NCBI RefSeq assembly: GCF_046480435.1
Contig: NZ_PKGC01000063.1
Length of the DNA: 28,690 nucleotides
Direction: 5' to 3' (one strand)
Source of the DNA: Limnospira platensis
GTDB lineage: Bacteria; Cyanobacteriota; Cyanobacteriia; Cyanobacteriales; Microcoleaceae
Shown here: positions 8,905-17,440 of the stretch, piece by piece
Position numbering within the stretch: position 1 is the first letter of the stretch
Layout of the letters: the number at the start of each line of letters is the position of its first letter
Notes under the pieces: generated by a model
What the model was told of the DNA's origin: nothing
Seen by the model: the letters and a program-made list of their open reading frames with translations, nothing else
Database searches by the model: none
Translations under genes and position numbers: made by a program

Positions 8905-9012
8905 ATTGGTTTAGTATAAATGTCTTAGTTTAGCAACAAATCGGGGCCGGGATAGATTCTAGCAAAAAATCGGTTTCCAGCTCACCCAAAGCAGCTTTTG
9001 TGGGTTAACGAC

Positions 9013-9034
9013 AAAAAAGCCGGGAAAACCCGGC
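9013..9034 (-). terminator. Rho-independent terminator of por
   Basis: Read leftward, a perfect 6-bp stem GCCGGG/CCCGGC with a TTTT loop (9019-9034) is followed by six T (9013-9018). It sits 28 bp beyond the por stop codon and before nusB, so it isolates por from the nusB-ftsY transcript. Confidence 0.92.
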
Positions 9035-9061
9035 GGAAACCTGTTAATTTTCAGGCACAAA

Positions 9062-10027
9062 TCAATAAGCCAGTTCTACCAACTTGAGACTGAGATTCCA
9101 CATTTTCTCGGCTCTTTCCTCGTCTCTAGCTTGGGGCGAGACCCGTTGCACAAAAGACTGGCGGCCTTTTTTCTGGCGATTTCCCCAACTCCAGTAAGCA
9201 CCAGACTGGCGATATTCCTCATCAAGGACCACAGCAGCCACTCGTTCTCCAGCCAATTCCTGGGACACATAGCCCTTGGTAATGTATTTCTGGAATATAG
9301 GAAATATTTTCTGGAACAGGGGATAGTGATTGCGGAACAGGGGCGTATCCGCGACGCAACCAGGGTAAAGAGAGGTGAAAGTTATCCCAGTTTCCTCGTG
9401 ATAGCGTCGGTGCAATTCCCGCATAGTTAGGACATTGCAGACCTTACTATCTTTATAGGCTTTGACGGGTTCAAATTTTTTGCCATCAATCATAGAAACC
9501 GGCTCTCGGAAGCCCTTAGCAAACCCTTCCAGGTCTCCCAAATCGGGGCGGGGTGGAATTTTGCCACCGAGTTCGTCGGGGTTATGGGTAACCGTTCCCA
9601 AAATCACCATACGCTTATCCTCAGCCAGAGAGCGTTTCATATCCTCCATCATCACATTACAGAGAAGGAAATGCCCTAGGTGATTGGTAGTCATGGTCAA
9701 CTCATAGCCTTCTGGACTACGAAGGGGTTCTTTTATTAGGGGCATATAGATAGCCGCATTACAGACTAACCCCTCTAAGGTTCTACCTGTAGCCCGGAAT
9801 GAGTTGATAAACCGTCGGACACTCTCAAGGGAACCGAGGTCAATATGAAGCATAGTGCGGCTGTCTTCGGGAATCCCTAATTCTTGGGCGGCGGCTTCTG
9901 CCTTTTCCAAGTTACGACAAGCCATGATGACATGAGCGCCCCTATCGGCGAGGGCTTTAGCGGCGTATAAACCAACCCCCGAAGAGGCACCCGTGACTAT
10001 AACCGTTGATTTTTGATCCTGTACCAT
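9062..10027 (-). CDS. por: Light-dependent protochlorophyllide reductase (LPOR)
   Basis: LPOR uses light and NADPH to reduce protochlorophyllide to chlorophyllide, the light-driven step of chlorophyll synthesis. The 321-residue protein is a full-length short-chain dehydrogenase: nucleotide-binding TGASSGVG at residues 12-19, catalytic Y191xxxK195 (YKDSKVCN), and the LPOR-type cysteine in LYPGCVADTPLF (C224). The family insertion after the catalytic region, rich in Phe/Tyr (FRNHYPLFQKIFPIFQKYI), is present; it helps bind the pigment and membrane. The ATG at 10027 gives the expected N-terminus. It is a single-gene unit closed by the terminator at 9013-9034 and diverges from lepB. Confidence 0.98.
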   Translation of the reverse strand: MVQDQKSTVIVTGASSGVGLYAAKALADRGAHVIMACRNLEKAEAAAQELGIPEDSRTMLHIDLGSLESVRRFINSFRATGRTLEGLVCNAAIYMPLIKEPLRSPEGYELTMTTNHLGHFLLCNVMMEDMKRSLAEDKRMVILGTVTHNPDELGGKIPPRPDLGDLEGFAKGFREPVSMIDGKKFEPVKAYKDSKVCNVLTMRELHRRYHEETGITFTSLYPGCVADTPLFRNHYPLFQKIFPIFQKYITKGYVSQELAGERVAAVVLDEEYRQSGAYWSWGNRQKKGRQSFVQRVSPQARDEERAEKMWNLSLKLVELAY

Positions 10028-10328
10028 TTTTAGTTAAAACTCCGTTGATCACCGTCAGTTTTCTAAGTAATTATTCCGACGGAGACCCTGGCTGTTATTG
10101 ATTGAGTGAGGTATCCTTAATCCCAGTATTATATTGCTAATCCTGTGGCGATCGCAACCAGTTTAGGGGATATTCTCAAAACCTGCCAAAAAAGCTGATG
10201 GTCAGCTATGATCAAGAATATTAGACCATCGGCAGGTGATGCCACCGTGCATCAAGGCGGAATCTTGTCTGTCTAGCCAAGCCTAGGCCCTACTGCCAAT
10301 ATTAATTCTGTCCTTTGACCGTAAAATT
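10028..10328. other. Divergent por/lepB spacer, holding both promoters
   Basis: These 301 bases separate the start codons of por (leftward) and lepB (rightward), so both promoters must lie here. I see no gene and no strong promoter consensus. There is one HIP1 site near 10148 and a marked nested inverted repeat at 10181-10237, listed separately. Confidence 0.7.
10181..10237. repeat. Nested inverted repeat upstream of lepB
   Basis: The outer arms ACCTGCC (10181-10187) and GGCAGGT (10231-10237) and the inner arms GATGGTC (10197-10203) and GACCATC (10224-10230) are all perfect. The right arms are contiguous, and the left arms are split by nine bases, AAAAAAGCT. Together they form a 14-bp stem with a one-sided bulge and a 20-nt loop, 92 bp before the lepB start codon. 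It could be an RNA leader structure or a protein-binding site; no T-run follows on either side, so it is not a standard terminator. Confidence 0.7.
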
Positions 10329-10919
10329 ATGAGCAGTGTCCCCAATCAAGACCAAAAACCCAAAAATTCACCATCATCACCATCTCACAACGAGGAGAAT
10401 GCTTGGGTTGAAGGCATTAAAACCATTGGACTAAGTATAATTTTGGCTTTGGGTATCCGAACTTTTGTCGCAGAAGCTCGTTATATTCCCTCTGGGTCAA
10501 TGCTTCCCACCCTGGAAATCAACGATCGCCTGATTATTGATAAGTTAAGCTACCGTTTCACCGAACCCCAACGGGGAGATGTGGTAGTTTTCAATCCCAC
10601 CGAGGAACTGAGCCTACAATACAACGATGCTTTCATTAAGCGGATTATTGGTTTACCCGGCGAAACATTAGAGGTCCGCGACGGACAAGTTTTTGTCAAT
10701 GGCGAACCTATTGAGGAGGACTATATTGCCGAAGAACCCCAATATAAATGGGGACCGGAAACTATACCCGAAGGCCAGTTTTTGGTTCTGGGGGATAACC
10801 GTAACAATAGCTTTGATAGTCACTATTGGGGATTTGTCCCCCGAGAGAATATCATCGGTCGGGCTGTGGTCCGGTTCTGGCCCTTAGACCGTCTGGGAGG
10901 GGTCGATCGCACTTTTTAA
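10329..10919 (+). CDS. lepB: Signal peptidase I
   Basis: LepB cleaves signal peptides from proteins exported by Sec or Tat. The 196-residue protein has one N-terminal membrane segment (about 28-46, IKTIGLSIILALGIRTFVAEA), then the catalytic serine in SGSMLPTL (S57) and the general-base lysine in FIKRIIGLPGE (K104). Box E, GDNRNNSFDS, is at 155-164. The short N-terminal cytoplasmic tail is rich in Ser, Pro and Asn. The length fits the one-membrane-span type of cyanobacteria and Gram-positives. The stop is 12 bp from the end of the convergent dihydroorotase-like gene. Cyanobacteria often have two lepB paralogues for thylakoid and plasma membrane; which one this is cannot be told. Confidence 0.97.
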   Translation: MSSVPNQDQKPKNSPSSPSHNEENAWVEGIKTIGLSIILALGIRTFVAEARYIPSGSMLPTLEINDRLIIDKLSYRFTEPQRGDVVVFNPTEELSLQYNDAFIKRIIGLPGETLEVRDGQVFVNGEPIEEDYIAEEPQYKWGPETIPEGQFLVLGDNRNNSFDSHYWGFVPRENIIGRAVVRFWPLDRLGGVDRTF

Positions 10920-10931
10920 CTAGCTAATCAG

Positions 10932-12236
10932 TCAACTGAGCCAGGTTTTAACGACTTTTCCGGTAATTTCCTGCCCCCAGCAGGGGGTATTAGCTGATCG
11001 CGATTTGATGGTGGTGTGATCAACCCTCCAAGACTGTGCGGGGTCAAAGAGGGTTAATTCGGCGGCTCGGTTGACGGTAACATTTGGGGGAGAAATAGCC
11101 AAGCATTGGGCGGGTTGGGTGCTTAAAACTCGCCAGAGTTGCAGGGGCGACCATTGAATGTTAAAAACGGTGTCTGGCTGTTGGACAAAGGTTTTCCACA
11201 GTAGAGACAAGGCTAATTCTAAGCCGATCGCCCCTGGGGGTGCATCAGCAAAAGCAACGGTTTTTTCTTCGTAGGTGTAGGGGGTGTGGTCAACGGCGAT
11301 CGCATCAATAGTCCCGTCTACAATAGCTTGAATTAAGGCTTGGCGATCGTCTGGATTACCCAGAGGCGGGTCAACATTGAGATTCGGATCGTAGGGAGTA
11401 GGCGCAAAGCCTAAACCACAGTCCGAACCCCGCCCGGTAATTGCTTCTGTATCAAATAGTAAGTGCATCCAGGTCGTGCTAGCGGTAATAGGTAAATGGC
11501 GCTGTTTAGCTTCCCGAATTAATTGCACACCCCTAGCCGTAGAAACCCGCATAATATGAACCGGAGTGCCGATCGCCGCCACCAATTCCAGGACAGCGGC
11601 AATAGCCACAGTTTCCGCATAATCAGGAATCCCGGTTAAACCGCTATAAATAGAGGCTTCCCCAAATCGCATAACTCCTGAGTCCGCCAGAGTGCGATCG
11701 CAACAATACAGAGCCACGTTTTTTTTCAGGGGGTTAACATACTCCAAAACTCGCCGCCACAGATTAAGATTTCGATGAGCATATCCATCCGCAAAACCAA
11801 TAATCTCAGTAGTGGCTAATTCCGCCAATTCCGTCATCATCTCCCCCGCCGCCCCCTCAGTCAAAGCCCCCCATACATAAAAGCCATGGGGTGCTAAACC
11901 TTGCCAATGTTTAATAGTCGAGAGATTATCAGCCGGTGGTAGCATATCCGGTAAAATCCCCAGGCGGGTATAACCTCCCGCCCTAGCAGCCGCCTGTAAA
12001 GATGCAATAGTTTCCCGGTCTTCAAAGCCCGGCTCTCCGGTGTGGCCATACATATCCACCAATCCCGGCCCCAAAATCATACCGTGGGAATCAATGATCT
12101 GAGTATGTTCTGGGTAATCATAAATCTGAGATTCAATAGCAGTAATATACCCATCAATAATCAGCACATCTGCCACTTGATCTCGTCCGTCCATGGGGTT
12201 TAATACCCGCACCTGTTTCAGGAGTTCACTACTCAT
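10932..12236 (-). CDS. pyrC: Dihydroorotase-like protein lacking metal ligands (probable pseudo-dihydroorotase)
   Basis: The 434-residue protein aligns by eye with class I dihydroorotase (PyrC), an amidohydrolase that cyclises carbamoyl aspartate to dihydroorotate in pyrimidine synthesis. The usual HxH metal motif in DxHxHxREPG reads DMYGHTGEPG, so the first His is Y63. The usual CHVST motif reads HIMRVST, with Arg at 230. D316 (AVDHTPY) and H258 are kept. Losing two zinc ligands suggests it is inactive, like the non-catalytic PyrC partners that assemble with aspartate transcarbamoylase in some bacteria. The fold-defining parts look whole, so it is not a decayed gene. The ATG at 12236 is preferred over a TTG at 12245. 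It lies 15 bp behind the phosphatase gene and is probably co-transcribed with it. Confidence 0.85.
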   Translation of the reverse strand: MSSELLKQVRVLNPMDGRDQVADVLIIDGYITAIESQIYDYPEHTQIIDSHGMILGPGLVDMYGHTGEPGFEDRETIASLQAAARAGGYTRLGILPDMLPPADNLSTIKHWQGLAPHGFYVWGALTEGAAGEMMTELAELATTEIIGFADGYAHRNLNLWRRVLEYVNPLKKNVALYCCDRTLADSGVMRFGEASIYSGLTGIPDYAETVAIAAVLELVAAIGTPVHIMRVSTARGVQLIREAKQRHLPITASTTWMHLLFDTEAITGRGSDCGLGFAPTPYDPNLNVDPPLGNPDDRQALIQAIVDGTIDAIAVDHTPYTYEEKTVAFADAPPGAIGLELALSLLWKTFVQQPDTVFNIQWSPLQLWRVLSTQPAQCLAISPPNVTVNRAAELTLFDPAQSWRVDHTTIKSRSANTPCWGQEITGKVVKTWLS

Positions 12237-12251
12237 ATTTACCAACCAGTC

Positions 12252-13601
12252 TTAGAGGGCTCCGGCGGCGGTTTTGTCAAGAATACTACCCGATAAATGG
12301 GTGGTAATATTCATAGTTTGTAAAACCGGCTCCCCTTTAGCACCGTGGGGATAGTCAATCACTGTCACCGAACCATTACCCTGTTTAAAATTCCAAAAAT
12401 GCTCTGGTGATAAGCCCAATAATTGACACAACAGAGCCTTATTGACAGCATCATGAGCAACCACTAATCCAGTCACCGATTGGGAATCATATTTATTAAG
12501 GATATTTTCCCATCCTTTGGCTACCCTTTCTCCCACCTGATTTAAATTTTCACCTTCTGGCATCTGTACCGTTTCCGGTGCAGTTTTCCACTGATTTAAT
12601 AAACCCGGATAATCTTGCTCAATTTCCGATTCAAATTTACCCTCCCATAAACCATGGCTAATCTCTCGGAAATTATCCTCAAATTGTAGTTCTATATCCC
12701 GGTGATGTTCCAGGATAATTTCTGCGGTTTCGCGGGGGCGTGCCATGGGGCTAGTGATGGCAAAATCGATTTTAATATCCTGGAGAAAATCGGCAGCTTG
12801 GCGAGCTTGTAATCGCCCGTTATCATTGAGGGGAATATCAATCTGACCTTGAAACTGTCCTTTTCGGTTCCATTCAGTTTCTCCGTGGCGCACTAATAAT
12901 AGTCTGGGTCCACGATGTTCTGGGCGAAGGGAGGGCAGTTTATCCCCCACATGGCTAGTGAGGTTCATCGATTCTAATTGTACGGCGGCCGGTTGTGGAA
13001 GTTCTCCGGGGGTGACATCACCAATATTGATAATGCTAATACCGCAGTTGGACTGTTGAATACTTTGATAGAATTGGGGTTGAACTCCTAAAGCGGTGGC
13101 AATCAGCGATCGATTGATGCCGTTGTGGGCTACCACTAGGATGGTTTGGTTGGGGTGATGGCTGAGGATGTGTCGCCAAAATTGTTGGGCTTGCTCAAAT
13201 AACGCTAACACGGGGAAATGTTTATGCCCCGATTCTAATACCATGAAAAATTCATGGGGGCTCTGTTGCCAACATTGATAATCTTGGGGAAAGCGATCGC
13301 GTACTTCTTGGCGAGGGAGTCCAGCCCACAGAGGCAGGTCAATTTCCATCAATAGATCTGTCGGTTGCAACGGAGGGGCCGCACCCACTCGGGCTCGAAT
13401 CAGTTGGGCAGTTTGTTGCGCTCGTTGTAGGGGACTGTGATAAATAGCGTCGAACCTTAAACCCTGGAGGGCTTGGGCAACGCAGGTGGCATCAACGCGG
13501 CCCTGGTCGGTGAGAACCGAATCATCCAGGCGGCCCTGAATGCGTTTTTGGGCGTTGTAGGTACTCTGACCGTGACGGACAAGGATTACACGGGTCGTCA
13601 T
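12252..13601 (-). CDS. Tandem-domain histidine phosphatase (phosphoglycerate mutase superfamily)
   Basis: The protein has 449 residues from the ATG at 13601; the TTG two codons before it is less likely. It holds two complete histidine-phosphatase domains. The first has VILVRHGQSTYN at its start, HSPLQRAQQTA and LVVAHNGINRSL. The second, beginning near residue 230, has LLLVRHGETEWN, TSPMARPRETA and LVVAHDAVNKALL. The phospho-accepting His, the supporting Arg and the second His are kept in both, so both may be active. Substrates in this superfamily range from sugar phosphates to phosphoserine; plant and cyanobacterial relatives include 2-carboxyarabinitol-1-phosphatase, so a role near Rubisco is possible but unproven. 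The pyrC-like gene follows after 15 bp. Confidence 0.9.
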   Translation of the reverse strand: MTTRVILVRHGQSTYNAQKRIQGRLDDSVLTDQGRVDATCVAQALQGLRFDAIYHSPLQRAQQTAQLIRARVGAAPPLQPTDLLMEIDLPLWAGLPRQEVRDRFPQDYQCWQQSPHEFFMVLESGHKHFPVLALFEQAQQFWRHILSHHPNQTILVVAHNGINRSLIATALGVQPQFYQSIQQSNCGISIINIGDVTPGELPQPAAVQLESMNLTSHVGDKLPSLRPEHRGPRLLLVRHGETEWNRKGQFQGQIDIPLNDNGRLQARQAADFLQDIKIDFAITSPMARPRETAEIILEHHRDIELQFEDNFREISHGLWEGKFESEIEQDYPGLLNQWKTAPETVQMPEGENLNQVGERVAKGWENILNKYDSQSVTGLVVAHDAVNKALLCQLLGLSPEHFWNFKQGNGSVTVIDYPHGAKGEPVLQTMNITTHLSGSILDKTAAGAL

Positions 13602-13746
13602 CTTCAAATTTTAAGTTCGATGGTTCGCCAGAAGCATTTTAACTTGTTTGGGGCAGTTTCCGGCGACTCCTTTATCATGTAAAGAGATGTTAAGGGTCTG
13701 TCCCGCCAAATCCCATCTAGGATTCTGAATTAACGGGACTGTTGAA

Positions 13747-14160
13747 ATGCTGAGGACTTGGGCAAAATTGATTATGAATAATCAGATTACAGGCGATTAC
13801 CATTGGGGTTTGATGGTTTTGTCTTTGGCAATTGCTGTGATTACCTCTTATATCCCTATGGATTTGGCTATACAAGTCCGTGAGGATCTATGGACGGCGA
13901 AACGGTGGAAGTTTTGGCTGTTGGGAGGGGCGATCGCTATGGGGGCTGGTTTCTGGTCCATGGATTTTACGGGTATGGTGGCGCTGGAGTTGCCCCTATC
14001 GGTTAGTTATAACCCGTGGATGACTTTGTTGTCTTTGTTGATGGCTATTATGGCCTCTGGGATATTTCTGGGGCTGGTGTCACAACCGGCGGCGGGTCGG
14101 TTTATCCTGATTATGATGCCCGTTTGGTGGTGTTTTCTGTGGCGATCGCTATTGATGTAG
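13747..14160 (+). pseudogene. MHYT-domain N-terminus of the hybrid kinase, frameshifted
   Basis: This frame encodes the first part of an MHYT membrane sensor: residues HWGLMVLSLAIAVITSYIPM, then FWLLGGAIAMGAGFWSM, then a third hydrophobic segment near LLSLLMAIMASGIFLGLVS. After about 14090 the frame drifts into non-family sequence and stops at 14160, while the family sequence resumes one frame over (VYPDYDARLVVFSVAIAI from 14100). Compared with the usual three-repeat MHYT layout, the second repeat, about 40 residues with its own MHYT motif, is missing at the junction. The first motif reads WSMDFTGM, with Asp in place of His. Either a deletion has disabled the gene or the assembly is wrong here. 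An alternative start is the ATG at 13774. Confidence 0.75.
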
Positions 14161-16668
14161 CTTTGATTTCTCTGTGGCTGGCTTTTCGACTACTCGATGA
14201 TTCTGTGGTCGCCAAAACTCCACAAAAGGTGATCAGTGCCATGATTATGGGATTGGGTGTCAGTGGAATGCACTATCTAGGAAGGTCGGCGACTAAGTTT
14301 GTACCCAGATTAAATCTGCCTATTGATTCTGGTCTGACTGTGAATCCCCATTTGAGTCCCTCTGGGTTGGCGATCGCAGTCGGATTGGGGACGGTGATCT
14401 GTCTATTTTTTATTGTGTTAACTAAGTTATGGGATCACAAATTGGTCAATCAATTGGCGCGGGAAAAAGTTTTAAAAGACAGTGAACAGCAGTTTCGGAC
14501 TTTGATTCAGCAAATGCAGGTGGGAATGTTGCTGCTGAATGCTAAGGCGGAAATTTTGGTTTTTAATCAGGCCGCCTTGGATCTTTTACGGCTCGATATT
14601 GAACCAGATAGCCTTCAGGTGTTTGGAGAAGGTTGGCATTTGGTGATGGAGGATGGATCGCCAATTTCCTTGTCAGATTTACCTGTACAAAGGGCGATCG
14701 CCACAGGTGAAGCCGTCCATCATCTGGTTCTGGGGTTTGATGACCCGACAACTCAACAGCGACGGTGGTTATTGGTGAATGCCACACTACACGAGCCGGG
14801 AGGTGAGGTGATGCGGGTTATATGTACTATTAGTGATATTACTAACCAAAAGCAGGCAGAAGAGGCTCTCAGGCGCAGTCAAGAGAGATTTACTCTGGCG
14901 GTGGAGGGTGCTAATGATGGCATTTGGGATTGGGATATTTCTACCGATGAGGTTTATCTGTCCCCCCGAGGCAAAATTATGTTCGGCTGCCAACCGGATT
15001 TAGATTGTTTCTCTAATTTGGACTCGGCGCTAAAAATTGTTCATCCAGATGACCGCCTGTGGGTTAAAGAGATGTTAAATAGCTATTTAGCTAAGGAAAT
15101 TCCCGCTTTTGATGTGGAATATCGCACCGAATTAGATCATGGTGAATGGCGCTGGATTCGCTCTAGGGGGGTGGCTCTTTGGGATGAACATAACCAGCCC
15201 TATCGTATGGTGGGATTTCATACTGATATTACCGACCGGAAAATGGCTGAACAGGCTCTGCGGGAAGGGGCGGAACAAGAACGCTCTATTCTGCAAATGG
15301 TTCAGCAAATGCGAAAAACTTTGGAACTTGAGCAGATTTTTAGTGCTACGACTGGGGAACTTAGACAGGTTTTAAATTGCGATCGGGTTTTGGTTTATCG
15401 CTTCCGGGAAGACTGGAGTGGAGAATTTATGGCTGAGTCCGTGGCTGAAGGTTGGGTGCAACTTACGGCCGGACCTCTACGAGATAGTAAGGCTACCCGC
15501 ATCGCTATTGAACAGGAAAAATGTGCTTTTCAGGAAATTAATTATCGCCATGTGATTTCGGATACTTATTTGCAACAAAATCAAGGTGGTATTTATGGAA
15601 AAGGGGTCAGTTATAGATGTGTTAATGATATTTATGAAATGGGTTTCGATGCTTGTTATCTGGAATTATTAAAACAGTTTCAAGCTAGGGCTTATATTAT
15701 TACCCCAATTTTTTCGGGCTATCAACTTTGGGGATTATTGGCAGTCTATCAGAATTATCATCCCCGCATTTGGACGACTGCCGAAATTCGCACAGTGACA
15801 CAAATTGGCTCTCAGTTGGGGGTGGCTGTTCAACAGGCGGAATTGTTGGCAAAAACTCAAGAACAGGCTCGACAACTGCAACAGGCTAAGGAAATTGCCG
15901 ATGCGGCTAATCGCTCTAAAAGTGAGTTTTTGGCGAATATGAGTCATGAGTTAAGAACTCCTTTAAATGCGATTTTGGGCTTTGCTCAACTGATGTCTAC
16001 TAACCAGAATCTGGCTCCCGAAAATCGTCAACATATTGAGATTATTAATCGGTCGGGTGAGCATCTTCTCGGTCTGATTAATGATATTTTGGAAATGTCT
16101 AGGATTGAGGCCGGACGGGCGACACTTCAGGTGAATGCTTTTGATTTACATGAGTTTCTTCAGGGTTTGGAAGATTTGTTTAAATTGCGGGCTACTTCTA
16201 AAAATTTACATCTGATTTTTGAGCGCCCCAAAGGTTTGATTAGGCATATTAAAGCTGACGAGAAAAAATTGCGTCAGGTGTTGATTAATTTATTGGGAAA
16301 TGCCATTAAGTTTACTGATGAAGGTAGTGTGACTGTTCGGGTTTCTCACCAAAACCGGGATGCCTCAGATCTATTACAATTTGAAGTGGAAGATACTGGG
16401 CTGGGAATTGCTCCCGAAGACTGTGAAGGACTGTTTGAAGCCTTTGCACAAACGGAAACGGGTTTAAATGCTTCGGAGGGTAGCGGTCTGGGGTTGGCAA
16501 TTGCACAGCAATTTGTCACACTAATGGGTGGTGAAATTACGGTTCGTAGTTGTCTAAATCAGGGTTCGACTTTTTCGTTTACTATTCCAGTGCAAAGGAG
16601 TGAGGACAAGCCAAACCAGGCGATCGCATCTATTATGGATAGGGTCATCGGTTTGGCTGCTGATCAGC
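14103..16668 (+). CDS. Hybrid sensor histidine kinase, main part (MHYT end, PAS, PAS, GAF, HisKA, HATPase)
   Basis: The order is: last MHYT repeat (GVSGMHYLGRSA, His kept), a coiled-coil link, a PAS domain from about 14480, a second PAS with PAC (WDWDIS to GFHTDITDRK, about 14880-15240), a phytochrome-like GAF (about 15290-15840), HisKA with FLANMSHELRTPLNAILGF (phosphorylated His codon 15945-15947), and HATPase with the N box (LINLLGNAIKFTDEG), DTGLGIAPED and GSGLGLAIAQQ. The GAF has a Cys at 15654-15656 in DACYLELL, the place where phytochrome-related GAF domains bind bilin, but followed by Tyr and not His. The gene runs into the N run. Its N-terminal part is in another frame. It probably works with the REC-GGDEF-EAL protein downstream. 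Confidence 0.88.
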
Positions 16669-16748
16669 NNNNNNNNNNNNNNNNNNNNNNNNNNNNNNNN
16701 NNNNNNNNNNNNNNNNNNNNNNNNNNNNNNNNNNNNNNNNNNNNNNNN
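16669..16748. other. Assembly gap of 80 N
   Basis: The frame before the gap (last whole codon ends at 16667) and after it (first whole codon at 16750) cannot be joined by exactly 80 bases. A single missing base would restore a family-like junction reading ADQ-P-VYRILVVED, so the true gap may be close to nothing. Confidence 0.9.
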
Positions 16749-17430
16749 AGTCTATCGCATTTTGGTGGTTGAAGACCGAGAAAGCAATCGTTTATTGCTG
16801 GTGGAACTCCTGAGTGTCCTGGGTTTTTCGGTCCGACCAGCTAACAATGGCTCGGAGGCGATCGCTATTTGGCAAGAGTGGAACCCTGACCTGATTTTTA
16901 TGGATATGCGAATGCCTGTGGTCAATGGTTATGAGGCTACCCGCCAAATTCGCTCTCAGCCTGGGGGTGGGGAGACCATCATTATTGCACTGACAGCTAG
17001 TGCCTTTGAGGAACAAAGACAGGATATTATGAAGGTGGGATGCAATGATTTGTTGCGAAAACCTTTTCAGCGAGGAGAATTGCTCAGTAAATTGAGTCAA
17101 TATCTGGGTGTGCAATATATTTACAATACACAGCCGGAGATGTCTGTAAATTTGAATTCTTCCCAAGATCATGACCAGACCGAACCATCACAACTTAACT
17201 TAGAACAAATCCGAGAAATGCCAGAATATTGGCTCGATCAGGTCTATTCTGCTGCGGCTCAGGGGAGTGATTTACTACTGTTAGACCTGATTGAAGAGAT
17301 TCCCACTCAATACAGTAATCTGGCTAATACAATCACAGAATGGGTGGGAAGTTTTCAGTTTGATAAGGTCCTGGAATTGGTAGAACAAACCAAGCCGGAA
17401 GCACCTAATATCCGACAAATACCGAATTGA
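16749..17430 (+). CDS. C-terminal receiver domain of the hybrid kinase, partial
   Basis: The sequence after the gap begins VYRILVVEDRESNRLLLVEL and encodes a complete CheY-like receiver: acidic pocket E-D in VVED, phospho-accepting Asp in FMDMRMPVVNGYEA (codon 16903-16905), ALTAS, and the conserved Lys in LLRKPF. About 85 helical residues follow (LNLEQIREMPEYWLDQVYS to the end). This tail resembles the helical C-terminus of many cyanobacterial hybrid kinases but lacks a visible phosphorylatable His of an HPt domain. It belongs to the kinase upstream. The stop is 10 bp before the GTG start of the next gene. Confidence 0.88.
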
Positions 17431-17440
17431 GTGAAAATAA

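Noticed and set aside
13747..17430. Three independent signalling genes
   Set aside because: Domain order and continuity of family sequence over the frame change and the N gap fit one hybrid kinase.
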